A DNA stretch of 8,367 bases from an uncultured Moraxella sp. (GCA_937975585.1 CALJUC010000211.1:1-8367); one strand, 5' to 3'. Counted from the first letter of the stretch, positions 1-6,684 are shown. Notes: generated by a model not told the origin, from the letters alone. Translations and numbers: made by a program.

Positions 1-1469
1 CCTTGGTATCGGTGAAATTGGTATCGCGTCCAGGTGTGGGTACGATTGCAACGGGTGTTGCCAAAGCTTATGCTGACTTGATTACCATTTCAGGTTATGA
101 CGGTGGTACAGCGGCATCGCCATTATCATCGATTCACTATGCAGGTTCACCTTGGGAACTTGGTCTATCTGAAGCGCACCAATCATTGCGTGTGAATGGC
201 TTACGTCATAAAGTACGTATCCAAACTGACGGTGGTCTAAAAACAGGTCTTGATGTAGTAAAAGCCGCCATCTTGGGTGCGGAAAGCTTTGGCTTTGGTA
301 CCACACCAATGATTGCAGTGGGCTGTAAATACCTACGTATCTGCCACTTAAACAACTGCCCAACCGGTGTTGCTACCCAAAAATCTGAGCTTCGCGACGA
401 GCATTTTATCGGTGAAGCTGAGATGTTGATTAACTTCTTTAAATTCGTCGCACAAGAAACCCGTGAATGGTTAGCCAAATTGGGCGTGCGTTCGATGGAA
501 GAATTGGTGGGCCGTACCGACCTACTTAGTATCTTAGAAGGTGAAACTGACAAACAGCAACACCTAGATTTAGCACCGTTATTATTTACCCATAGCCGTG
601 CAGATGGTGCGCCGCAAACTTGCCAAGTCGACAAAAACGACCCATTTGATAAAGGGCTATTAGCCGAAGCGATGGTTGCCGATATGATGGATACTATCAA
701 ATCAGGTAAAGGCGGTGACTTTAGCTACCGTATTGGTAACTGTGACCGCTCAATCGGTGCTCGCATTTCAGGTGAGATTGCAGCATTGTATGGTAACTTG
801 GGGATGAACAGTGCGCCGATTAACTTGCACTTGACCGGTACCGCGGGTCAAAGCTTGGGTGTATGGAACGCAGGTGGTCTTAATATCGAGCTTGAAGGCG
901 ATGCCAATGACTATGTTGGTAAAGGTATGGCCGGTGGTGAGATTGTGATTTATCCGCCAAAAGGTTCAACCTTCGCCAGCCAACAAACGGCGATTATCGG
1001 TAACACCTGTTTGTATGGTGCAACCGGTGGCCACTTGTATGCTGCGGGTACCGCGGGTGAGCGTTTTGGTGTGCGTAACTCAGGCTGTCATGCCGTTGTT
1101 GAGGGCGCAGGCGACCACTGCTGTGAGTATATGACAGGTGGTAGCGTAACGGTACTTGGTAAAACCGGTCTAAACTTCGGTGCCGGTATGACCGGTGGTT
1201 ATGCGTATGTCCTAGACTTAGAAGGCGATTTCTTTGACCGTTGTAACCATGAGTTAATCGATATGCACCGTATCTCAAATGAACAAACGGAAAACCATCG
1301 CATTAACTTGATGTCAATCATCAAAGAACACGTGGCCAAAACCGGTAGCCAATGGGGTCAAACCATCTTGCATGACTTTGAGCATTATGTGCGTAAGTTC
1401 TACTTGGTTAAGCCAAAAGCCGCAAACATTGCATCATTGCTAAAAACAACCATGGCTGACCCACAATAA
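1..1469 (+). CDS. gltB: Glutamate synthase [NADPH] large (alpha) subunit, 3' part only
   Basis: This is the C-terminal ~488 residues of a protein normally about 1,500 residues long. The 5' end lies outside the window and the frame is open from base 3, so the first TTG is not a start. GltB makes two glutamates from 2-oxoglutarate and glutamine-derived ammonia, using electrons from GltD. Numbering from base 3, the end of the FMN-binding synthase domain is visible (GVGTIATGVAKAYADL near residues 11-26, then ISGYDGGT). The three 3Fe-4S cysteines are C108, C114 and C119 in CKYLRICHLNNC. Residues ~243-420 form the right-handed beta-helix domain, with repeated glycine turns such as GTAGQSLGVWNAG and GTAGERFGVRNSG. 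The N-terminal glutamine amidotransferase domain is absent only because of the contig edge. The stop is TAA at 1467-1469, and gltD follows on the same strand as its partner. The family assignment is essentially certain. Confidence 0.97.
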   Translation, partial: LVSVKLVSRPGVGTIATGVAKAYADLITISGYDGGTAASPLSSIHYAGSPWELGLSEAHQSLRVNGLRHKVRIQTDGGLKTGLDVVKAAILGAESFGFGTTPMIAVGCKYLRICHLNNCPTGVATQKSELRDEHFIGEAEMLINFFKFVAQETREWLAKLGVRSMEELVGRTDLLSILEGETDKQQHLDLAPLLFTHSRADGAPQTCQVDKNDPFDKGLLAEAMVADMMDTIKSGKGGDFSYRIGNCDRSIGARISGEIAALYGNLGMNSAPINLHLTGTAGQSLGVWNAGGLNIELEGDANDYVGKGMAGGEIVIYPPKGSTFASQQTAIIGNTCLYGATGGHLYAAGTAGERFGVRNSGCHAVVEGAGDHCCEYMTGGSVTVLGKTGLNFGAGMTGGYAYVLDLEGDFFDRCNHELIDMHRISNEQTENHRINLMSIIKEHVAKTGSQWGQTILHDFEHYVRKFYLVKPKAANIASLLKTTMADPQ

Positions 1470-1537
1470 CGTCATGTTATACGACTTGTTGGAACAAACT
1501 TATCGCATTTAATCAATCATATTTCTTAAGTCGGTAT

Positions 1538-1561
1538 GATGGTGATACATCAATCACCATC
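1538..1561 (+). other. Hairpin in the gltB-gltD intercistronic gap
   Basis: GATGGTGAT (1538-1546) and ATCACCATC (1553-1561) are perfect inverted repeats, giving a 9-bp stem with a 6-base loop. No T-run follows, so it is not a standard terminator. It lies 35 bases before the preferred gltD start and contains the upstream in-frame ATGs. It could stabilise or process the gltBD transcript or adjust the GltB:GltD ratio; that role is inference. Confidence 0.5.
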
Positions 1562-1581
1562 TGCCCACCAAGAAGCTAGTT

Positions 1582-1585
1582 GGAG
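1582..1585 (+). promoter_or_regulatory. Ribosome binding site that favours the gltD start at 1596
   Basis: GGAG at 1582-1585 lies 10 bases before the ATG at 1596, a slightly long but usable spacing. The alternative ATGs at 1536 and 1539 have no comparable purine-rich site upstream. Confidence 0.5.
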
Positions 1586-1595
1586 TAATTGTCGT

Positions 1596-3017
1596 ATGGC
1601 AAAGCGCTTGAATAATGACTTTCAATTTTTGGATGTGCCACGTACTGACCCAACCAAAAAAGACATTGGCACTCGTCAGCACGAATTTGTCGAGATTTAT
1701 AACCCATTTGAACAACAAGATGTGAGCCAACAGGCACACCGTTGTTTGGCTTGTGGTAACCCTTACTGTGAATGGAAATGTCCGGTTCATAACTATATCC
1801 CAAACTGGCTAAAATTGGCGAGTGAAGGGCATATTTTCCAAGCTGCTGAACTGTGTCACCAAACCAATACCTTACCAGAAGTGTGTGGCCGCGTTTGTCC
1901 ACAAGACCGTCTGTGTGAAGGCGCTTGTACCTTGAATGATGGCTTTGGCGCGGTGACCATCGGTAATGTGGAAAAATACATCACCGATACCGCGTTTGCA
2001 CTCGGTTGGCGCCCAGATATGTCAGGCGTGACTTGGACGGATAAAAAAGTTGCTGTAATTGGGGCGGGCCCTGCTGGTCTTGGTTGTGCCGACATCCTAG
2101 CGCGCAATGGCGTAAAACCTGTGGTATTTGATAAACGTCCAGAAATTGGCGGTTTATTGACCTTTGGTATCCCAGAATTCAAGATGGAAAAAGACGTCAT
2201 GCGTCGTCGCCGTGAGGTGTTCGAAGGCATGGGTGTTGAATTCCGTTTGAATACTGAAATCGGTAAAGATGTGACGATCGATGAGATTTTGGCCGAATAT
2301 GACGCGGTGTTTATGGGTATGGGTACTTATACCTATATGCGCGGTGGCTATGCCGGTGAAAACCTTGAAGGCGTGTATGACGCGTTAGACTTCTTAATTG
2401 CCAATGTCAATCGTTGTCAAGGTTGGGAAGAAGACGCGAATGATTTTATCGATATGAACGGTAAAAAAGTCGTTGTCTTAGGTGGGGGTGATACCGCGAT
2501 GGACTGTAACCGTACCAGCATCCGCCAAGGCGCGACCTCAGTGACTTGTGCGTATCGCCGTGATGAAGAAAATATGCCAGGCTCACGCCGTGAAGTGCGT
2601 AATGCGCGTGAGGAAGGTGTTGAATTCTTATTCAACCGTCAGCCAATCGAAATCATGGGCTTAAATGGCAAAGTTGTAGGCGTTAAAGTCATTACGACCC
2701 AATTGGGTAAACCAGATAATCGCGGTCGTCGTAGCCCAGAGCCAATTCCAAATTCAGAAGAAATGCTACCTGCTGATGCGGTAATTATGGCGTTTGGTTT
2801 CCGTACTAGCCCAGCAGATTGGTTTGCAGCTAATAGTGTAGAGCTTGATAACTCAGGCCGTGTCATCGCGCCAGAGCAGCAACAATACGCCTTCCAAACC
2901 AAAAACCCAAAAATCTTTGCCGGCGGTGATATGGTGCGCGGCTCAGACTTGGTGGTGACTGCGATTTGGGAAGGTCGCCAAGCCGCAAAAGGCATTTTGG
3001 ATTATTTAAACGTTTAA
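1596..3017 (+). CDS. gltD: Glutamate synthase [NADPH] small (beta) subunit
   Basis: GltD oxidises NADPH through FAD and passes electrons through Fe-S clusters to GltB. With the start at 1596 the protein has 473 residues, almost the same as the E. coli protein (472). The frame is open to ATG 1536 (+20 residues), but that extension does not look like family sequence and runs through a hairpin, while GGAG precedes 1596. The N-terminal Fe-S domain has cysteines C50, C53, C58, C62 (CLACGNPYCEWKC) and C97, C101, C107, C111 (CGRVCPQDRLCEGAC). The FAD Rossmann motif is GAGPAG at 156-161 and the NADPH-site Rossmann motif is VLGGGDTAMDC at 294-304, followed by CAYRRDEENMPGSRRE (318-333). The FAD-closing motif IFAGGD is at 440-445. 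It is probably co-transcribed with gltB (126-base gap, no terminator between) and ends before a strong terminator. The alternative, a related Fe-S flavoprotein electron-input subunit, is unlikely given the gltB neighbour. Confidence 0.97.
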   Translation: MAKRLNNDFQFLDVPRTDPTKKDIGTRQHEFVEIYNPFEQQDVSQQAHRCLACGNPYCEWKCPVHNYIPNWLKLASEGHIFQAAELCHQTNTLPEVCGRVCPQDRLCEGACTLNDGFGAVTIGNVEKYITDTAFALGWRPDMSGVTWTDKKVAVIGAGPAGLGCADILARNGVKPVVFDKRPEIGGLLTFGIPEFKMEKDVMRRRREVFEGMGVEFRLNTEIGKDVTIDEILAEYDAVFMGMGTYTYMRGGYAGENLEGVYDALDFLIANVNRCQGWEEDANDFIDMNGKKVVVLGGGDTAMDCNRTSIRQGATSVTCAYRRDEENMPGSRREVRNAREEGVEFLFNRQPIEIMGLNGKVVGVKVITTQLGKPDNRGRRSPEPIPNSEEMLPADAVIMAFGFRTSPADWFAANSVELDNSGRVIAPEQQQYAFQTKNPKIFAGGDMVRGSDLVVTAIWEGRQAAKGILDYLNV

Positions 3018-3075
3018 TGTAACGGTTAGTTTTACTATCGCTAGGGCTTGTCTAAATCAGACTAACGCCTTGGCT

Positions 3076-3130
3076 AAAAACCCAATCTATTGAAACCGAA
3101 TGTTATTTGGTTTTGTGGATTGGGTTTTTT
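3076..3130 (+). terminator. Rho-independent terminator after gltD, two-stage stem
   Basis: The outer stem is AAAAACCCAATC (3076-3087) with GATTGGGTTTTT (3118-3129), 12 bp. The inner stem is AAACCGAAT (3093-3101) with ATTTGGTTT (3105-3113), 9 bp with one G-T pair and a GTT loop. A small internal loop separates them. The T-run 3125-3130 follows the CCC/GGG core. The A-run on the left means it could also stop transcription from the other strand, but no converging gene is visible. It lies 58 bases after the gltD stop. Confidence 0.85.
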
Positions 3131-3238
3131 ATTGTTGTTCGATATCGGTTTTTTGACATAGATGCGGTATGATGCCTTTTAAGGTGCGGTAGACTGTATC
3201 TACCAGCGCTCATTGACCCAATAACAAATACACAATAA
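3131..3238 (+). promoter_or_regulatory. Probable promoter/leader region of the phosphatase gene
   Basis: This stretch between the gltD terminator and the phosphatase gene should hold its promoter. TTGACA is a perfect -35 hexamer at 3153-3158, but the best -10-like hexamer, TATGAT (3168-3173), is only 9 bases away, so the two cannot work together and the true pairing is unclear. A small hairpin, GGTAGA (3188-3193) with TCTACC (3199-3204), lies downstream. No coding sequence is seen. Confidence 0.3.
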
Positions 3239-3985
3239 ATGAGAAAAATTATGCCGACTGCCATCCCTGTCACGGTATCGAATACTGAATCAACCAGCAT
3301 CACCACGACCAATGTTGCCACCGCTTATGCAGCGTCTACGACCAATCCATCAATAAGCGCATCCAATGCCGTAGCGACCAATATGACCGCAGCGTTAGAG
3401 ACGAGTACACGCCCCGCGCATTGGGCAACTTTAATTGCGCAGGGGGATAATTTGTACCAAGTCGATGAGATGCTATATCGCAGTGAGCAATTAGAGGCTG
3501 ATGATGTAAAACTGCTAAAAGAGTTAGGCATTGATACCATTATTAATTTACGCTTTTTTGATCGGGATGATGACCAAGAAAACTTGGCCGAAGCGTCTAC
3601 AAATACGAACCCAAATTTGGGGGTCGATGGTGTGGGTGAAGTCGATAGCGCGCATTACCCGTTGGTATTTGTCAATCAGCCACTATTGACGTGGTGGATT
3701 AAGCCTAAGCAGTTGGCGCAGATATTACACCGTATCAAAGACGAACAGCAGCGTGGCAATAAAGTATTGGTACATTGTTATCATGGTGCAGATAGAACCG
3801 GGGTGACCGTGGCCATGTACCGAATTCTTCGCCAAGGTTGGACGGTTGAGCACGCCAAAAGTGAGATGATACAAGGTGGGTTTGGTTATCATTCAATTTG
3901 GAAAAATATTGAACGGCTTTTGACCGATGAAAAAGTGGCCGAAGTCCGAGCAGAATTAGCATTGCTAGAACCAACTGTCCCATAG
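3239..3985 (+). CDS. Tyrosine / dual-specificity phosphatase family protein
   Basis: This is a cysteine-dependent phosphatase of 248 residues. The P-loop signature HCxxGxxRTG is HCYHGADRTG, with catalytic C180 and phosphate-binding R186. The catalytic domain covers about 69-230: NLYQVDEMLYRSEQ near 71-84, LGIDTIINLR near 96-105, then the P-loop and a GGFGYHSIWKNI segment near 213-224. This order matches bacterial DSP-like phosphatases in which GIxTVINLR precedes HCxHGADRTG and a GGFGxHxxW tail. A clear general-acid Asp is not identifiable by eye. Residues ~7-57 are low-complexity Thr/Ser/Ala/Asn with no hydrophobic core, so I see no signal peptide or membrane anchor. The start is uncertain: ATG 3239 has no Shine-Dalgarno site, ATG 3251 has a weak GAG 7 bases upstream, and ATG 3382 would remove most of the low-complexity part. 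The substrate is unknown; phosphoprotein, phosphoinositide-like or nucleotide substrates are all possible. Confidence 0.85.
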   Translation: MRKIMPTAIPVTVSNTESTSITTTNVATAYAASTTNPSISASNAVATNMTAALETSTRPAHWATLIAQGDNLYQVDEMLYRSEQLEADDVKLLKELGIDTIINLRFFDRDDDQENLAEASTNTNPNLGVDGVGEVDSAHYPLVFVNQPLLTWWIKPKQLAQILHRIKDEQQRGNKVLVHCYHGADRTGVTVAMYRILRQGWTVEHAKSEMIQGGFGYHSIWKNIERLLTDEKVAEVRAELALLEPTVP

Positions 3986-3999
3986 TGGGGTAAATGGGG

Positions 4000-4005
4000 T
4001 ACAAT
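4000..4005 (+). promoter_or_regulatory. Possible -10 box upstream of the flippase gene
   Basis: TACAAT matches 5 of 6 bases of the -10 consensus and lies just before the 4023-4056 hairpin, 108 bases ahead of the GTG start. No good -35 hexamer is visible at 16-18 bases, so the call is weak. If real, the hairpin would sit at the very start of the leader RNA. Confidence 0.25.
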
Positions 4006-4022
4006 AGTGCATTTTTAATGAT

Positions 4023-4056
4023 AGGGGTTAGATATGTAGGTCTATATCTAACCCCT
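4023..4056 (+). other. 13-bp perfect hairpin between phosphatase and flippase genes
   Basis: AGGGGTTAGATAT (4023-4035) and ATATCTAACCCCT (4044-4056) are perfectly complementary with an 8-base loop. It begins 38 bases after the phosphatase stop and ends 51 bases before the flippase start. The GGGG/CCCC base of the stem is terminator-like, but what follows (TTGGGCTATTATTATA) is not a proper T-run. It could be a weak terminator for the phosphatase gene or a structured leader of the next gene. Confidence 0.6.
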
Positions 4057-4107
4057 TGGGCTATTATTATAACCAGAATTGAGTAAATTGAGCGGGCGGG
4101 CAACAGC

Positions 4108-5553
4108 GTGAATATTAGACGACTTTTGGGTGAAACCATTATTTATGGGATTGGGGCGATTCTGCCACGCGTCATTACCTTTTTGCTCAATCCGCTGTAT
4201 ATCCATTATATTGATAAAGAAGCGTTCGCAATTTTTACCAGTCTGTATGCGTGGATTGCCTTTATTAATATCGTCCTGACCTTTGGGTTTGAAACCGCTT
4301 TTTTCCGCTTTGCCAGTGATAAAGAAACGGTGGCCGGTGGTGAGCGCACCGTGTTTAGCACCGCGTTTTGGTTTGTTACGGCTGTGGCGGGCGTGTTTTT
4401 GCTCAATGTGTTGCTGTTTAGTCAGCCATTGGCGCAAGTGTTGGATTATGCGAACCACCCAGAATTTTTACGTTGGTTTGCGTGGATTGCGTTCTTGGAT
4501 GCGGTGTGTATGTTGCCATTTGCTTGGCTGCGTTTTCATAGTCAGCCGGTGAAGTATTCGGTCATTCGTGTCACCTCGATTTTGATTCAGACGATTTTGG
4601 TGATTGTGCTGTTTCGTTTTATCCCGGTCGATACTGCAAAGAGCTTTGGCCTTACCGAGCAAGTATCGTATCCATTTTTTGCCAATCTGATTGCCAGTCT
4701 TGCAACCTTTGCTATGTTATTACCGGTCATTAAACAGGTGCAATTTCGCATGGATATGGCCTTGTGTAAGCGGATGCTCAAGTATTCCTATCCGGTGATG
4801 CTGGCCGGTCTTGCCTTTATGGTCAATGAAAATTTTGACAAAATTATCCAATACTACGTGATAGCCAAAGAAGATGCCGGCGCGTATGGTGGTGTTTATA
4901 AGCTTGCGGTATTGATGACGCTGTTTGTGACGGCCTACCGAATGGGGATTGAGCCGTTTTTGTTTAAACAAATGCACAACGCCAATGCCAAAACCACGTA
5001 TGCGATGATGACCGAATATTTTACGATTTTTGCCTCGGTGGTGGCACTTGGGATTATCGCTAATATTTCATGGCTGAAGCGTCTGTTTATCACCGATGCC
5101 AGTTATTGGACCGCCATGGGGATTGTGCCGATTATCGTGATTGCCAACCTATGTTTCGGGATTTATTACAACCTATCGACTTGGTATAAGGTCACCGATA
5201 GAACGGGGATTGGCTCAGCGATTTCGTGGCTAGGTGCGGGGCTGACGATTTTGCTACATATGCTGTTTTTGCAAAAATACGGTTTTATGGCGTCTGCTTG
5301 GATTACCTTGGCGGTCTACTTTATCATGATGATGGTGTCATATGGGTTAGGGCAGCACTTTTACCCGATTCCTTATAACACCAAAAAAATCGTTGGCTTA
5401 TTGGCGACCTTAAGCGTATTTACCATCGTCATCGTCAGTGTGTTTAACCACAATTTTTGGTTGTCGAACGTCTTGCTACTGGTGTATATCGCGGTTGTTG
5501 GTTATAGCGAACGTCGTTTGTTGGCCAAGGTGGTCAAACGTCGCGCGGCCTAG
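4108..5553 (+). CDS. Polysaccharide/lipopolysaccharide flippase-like membrane protein (MOP superfamily)
   Basis: This 481-residue integral inner-membrane protein probably flips a lipid-linked sugar across the cytoplasmic membrane. Hydrophobic stretches at about 9-30, 41-62, 82-105, 122-142, 152-172, 188-208, 228-247, 262-284, 302-325, 335-353, 369-388, 392-413, 428-446 and 451-467 give roughly 14 helices, the number usual for Wzx/MurJ-type transporters. The N-terminus (RLLGETIIYGIGAILPRVITFLL, residues 5-27) looks like a native family start, and the tail is basic (KVVKRR). The start is GTG at 4108, preceded only by a GC-rich purine stretch (GGGCGGG, 4094-4100), so initiation may be weak. Segments YSYPVMLAGLAFMVNE (226-241) and YKLAVLMTLFVTAYR (264-278) recall flippases common in Bacteroidetes (from memory). 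No glycosyltransferase or wzy-like gene is in the window, so the substrate cannot be named. It converges on the next gene with 8 bases between stops. Confidence 0.82.
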   Translation: MNIRRLLGETIIYGIGAILPRVITFLLNPLYIHYIDKEAFAIFTSLYAWIAFINIVLTFGFETAFFRFASDKETVAGGERTVFSTAFWFVTAVAGVFLLNVLLFSQPLAQVLDYANHPEFLRWFAWIAFLDAVCMLPFAWLRFHSQPVKYSVIRVTSILIQTILVIVLFRFIPVDTAKSFGLTEQVSYPFFANLIASLATFAMLLPVIKQVQFRMDMALCKRMLKYSYPVMLAGLAFMVNENFDKIIQYYVIAKEDAGAYGGVYKLAVLMTLFVTAYRMGIEPFLFKQMHNANAKTTYAMMTEYFTIFASVVALGIIANISWLKRLFITDASYWTAMGIVPIIVIANLCFGIYYNLSTWYKVTDRTGIGSAISWLGAGLTILLHMLFLQKYGFMASAWITLAVYFIMMMVSYGLGQHFYPIPYNTKKIVGLLATLSVFTIVIVSVFNHNFWLSNVLLLVYIAVVGYSERRLLAKVVKRRAA

Positions 5554-5561
5554 CGGCCAAG

Positions 5562-5804
5562 TCAAAAGTCGTCTAAGTCCTCTGAATTGACCAAGCTAAA
5601 GGCAGCGGCTTGGGCAAGCAGTGTCGCTAGGCGCTCGGGATTCATGACCTTGCTAATGTCATCAAGGGATAGATTATCGGCTATCCCTGTCAGCGGTGGA
5701 AAATCTGTTGCGTCCAAAGTATTAGGCACGAATTCATTATTTAACGGTTGCTTATCTTCTTGGGTCGCTAACGGCTGTATCGGCGCTTGCATATCACTTT
5801 TCAT
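5562..5804 (-). CDS. Small acidic protein of unknown function, downstream of 5-FTHF cyclo-ligase
   Basis: I do not recognise this 80-residue protein. The ATG at 5804 is chosen because AAGGA (5811-5815) sits 6 bases upstream; the in-frame ATG at 5831 overlaps the preceding gene and lacks such a site. The first half is Gln/Pro/Asn-rich and probably disordered (MQAPIQPLATQEDKQP). The second half has a probable amphipathic helix around 47-71 (LDDISKVMNPERLATLLAQA), and the end is acidic, DLDDF. There is no membrane segment, signal peptide or cysteine. It starts 16 bases after the cyclo-ligase stop, so co-transcription and perhaps translational linkage are likely. The good ribosome binding site and operon position argue that it is real; no function can be inferred. 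Confidence 0.65.
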   Translation of the reverse strand: MKSDMQAPIQPLATQEDKQPLNNEFVPNTLDATDFPPLTGIADNLSLDDISKVMNPERLATLLAQAAAFSLVNSEDLDDF

Positions 5805-5810
5805 ATTACT

Positions 5811-5815
5811 TCCTT
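5811..5815 (-). promoter_or_regulatory. Ribosome binding site of the small acidic protein gene
   Basis: Reading the - strand, AAGGA lies 6 bases before the ATG at 5804 in the 16-base gap after the cyclo-ligase stop. It decides the start of this small gene against the upstream ATG at 5831. Confidence 0.6.
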
Positions 5816-5820
5816 TCAAC

Positions 5821-6483
5821 TTAACGTACATAGCGCTTAAAGCGCCACAATCGGCTTGGCGTCACTGCCATATCTAGGTTGACATCCCACGGATGGGCAT
5901 CCAACTGTTCGACACATTGAAAATCATAGGCCCAGCCGATTTTTAGCGGTTTGCCTTTTACTTTTGCCAAGGTACGGTCATAAAAGCCGCCGCCCATACC
6001 CATGCGATGGCCGTGTCGGTCAAAGGCCACCAACGGCATAAACAGCATATCCAATGCTTGTACACGCAACGTCTCACCATAAGCAGGCTGATGCATACCC
6101 AAACGATGACGCACTAGGCGGGCTTGGCGTACATTCGCATGTTGTAGCTTTGCAAAGTTTAACGCCTTATCCGCCGCGGACACCACAGGAAGGTACACAC
6201 TAAACCCTTGGCGGTAGGCCCAGTCAATGAGTGGTTGGGTTGGCAACTCGCCAAACGCATCAATAAAAACACCCACCCGAATATCCGCCTTGTCTGTCAC
6301 ATGATGCGAAAAATACTGCGCCAAAGGTAATAAGTTGCGCATCGCTTGATAACTCGCATAGTCGCGCTGTTGCCGCGTCAATAATAACCGCTCACGGCGT
6401 AACCGCTTACGCAATGTGCGCTTATCAATGGTGGTGGTTAGCTGAATGCTCGATTGTGCCCCTGATGGTATGGTTGATTGCAT
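5821..6483 (-). CDS. ygfA: 5-formyltetrahydrofolate cyclo-ligase (methenyl-THF synthetase)
   Basis: This cytoplasmic enzyme uses ATP to convert 5-formyl-THF (folinate) to 5,10-methenyl-THF, returning folate to the one-carbon pool. The protein has 220 residues, slightly longer than the usual ~180-200 because of a Ser/Thr/Gln-rich lead of about 17 residues. The basic N-terminal helix DKRTLRKRLRRER (20-32) is the usual start of the fold. The nucleotide/folate motif PLVAFDRHGHRMGMGGGFYDR spans 150-170, with the glycine loop and FYDR typical of the family. The C-terminal signature is HPWDVNLDMAVTP (197-209). The start at 6483 is supported by AAGGA 5 bases upstream. It is transcribed divergently from fumC and leads a likely two-gene operon with the small acidic gene. 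In many gammaproteobacteria this gene lies next to ssrS (6S RNA); I do not see 6S RNA here. Confidence 0.94.
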   Translation of the reverse strand: MQSTIPSGAQSSIQLTTTIDKRTLRKRLRRERLLLTRQQRDYASYQAMRNLLPLAQYFSHHVTDKADIRVGVFIDAFGELPTQPLIDWAYRQGFSVYLPVVSAADKALNFAKLQHANVRQARLVRHRLGMHQPAYGETLRVQALDMLFMPLVAFDRHGHRMGMGGGFYDRTLAKVKGKPLKIGWAYDFQCVEQLDAHPWDVNLDMAVTPSRLWRFKRYVR

Positions 6484-6488
6484 GACAA

Positions 6489-6493
6489 TCCTT
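6489..6493 (-). promoter_or_regulatory. Ribosome binding site of the cyclo-ligase gene
   Basis: On the - strand AAGGA lies 5 bases before the ATG at 6483. This fixes the longer N-terminus of the cyclo-ligase rather than an internal start. Confidence 0.6.
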
Positions 6494-6536
6494 TCTAGCG
6501 TTGGCTGATAATGCCTTGATTGGGTGATAGCTTACT

Positions 6537-6565
6537 AGTGTAATGGCTTGTTCAACACAAGTAAA
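6537..6565 (-). promoter_or_regulatory. Possible promoter for the cyclo-ligase operon
   Basis: On the - strand, TTTACT (6560-6565) and TACACT (6537-6542) are separated by exactly 17 bases, each matching 4 of 6 consensus positions. Transcription would start about 45-50 bases ahead of the cyclo-ligase ATG. The 9-base sequence AACACAAGT occurs twice on the + strand (6554-6562 and 6565-6573), 11 bases apart and overlapping the -35 region. The evidence is modest. Confidence 0.3.
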
Positions 6566-6679
6566 ACACAAGTCCCACACAGGCAGTGACAAACTTGATT
6601 AGACTAAACCATAAACAAGCTATCGACTTAAAAAAGCAATAATACGTCACTGGCGCGATACGACAAATTAGAACAAACC

Positions 6680-6684
6680 AAGGA
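6680..6684 (+). promoter_or_regulatory. Ribosome binding site of fumC
   Basis: AAGGA lies 6 bases before the ATG at 6691, a textbook spacing that supports this start over the later in-frame ATG within the family N-terminus (DTMGNVEVP). Confidence 0.65.

Noticed and set aside
837..1058. Repeated 12-base GGTACCGCGGGT in gltB (837-848 and 1047-1058) as a DNA repeat element
   Set aside because: Both copies encode GTAG turns of the GltB beta-helix repeats, so protein structure explains them.
1536..1595. gltD start at ATG 1536 or 1539
   Set aside because: It adds 20 residues not expected for the family, lacks a ribosome binding site and is covered by a hairpin; 1596 gives the normal length.
4283..4552. 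89-codon + strand frame inside the flippase gene
   Set aside because: It lies wholly within the flippase gene in another frame, with Trp/Cys-rich low-plausibility sequence; it is a shadow.
5805..5831. Longer start of the small acidic gene at ATG 5831
   Set aside because: It overlaps the cyclo-ligase stop and has no Shine-Dalgarno site, whereas ATG 5804 has AAGGA at 6 bases.
5833..5845. GCGCTT-A-AAGCGC palindrome at the end of the cyclo-ligase gene
   Set aside because: It is within coding sequence, has a one-base centre and no T-run; probably chance.
5587..5877. 96-codon + strand frame opposite the small acidic gene
   Set aside because: It lies antisense across two - strand genes with better start signals, and its product looks like no known family.
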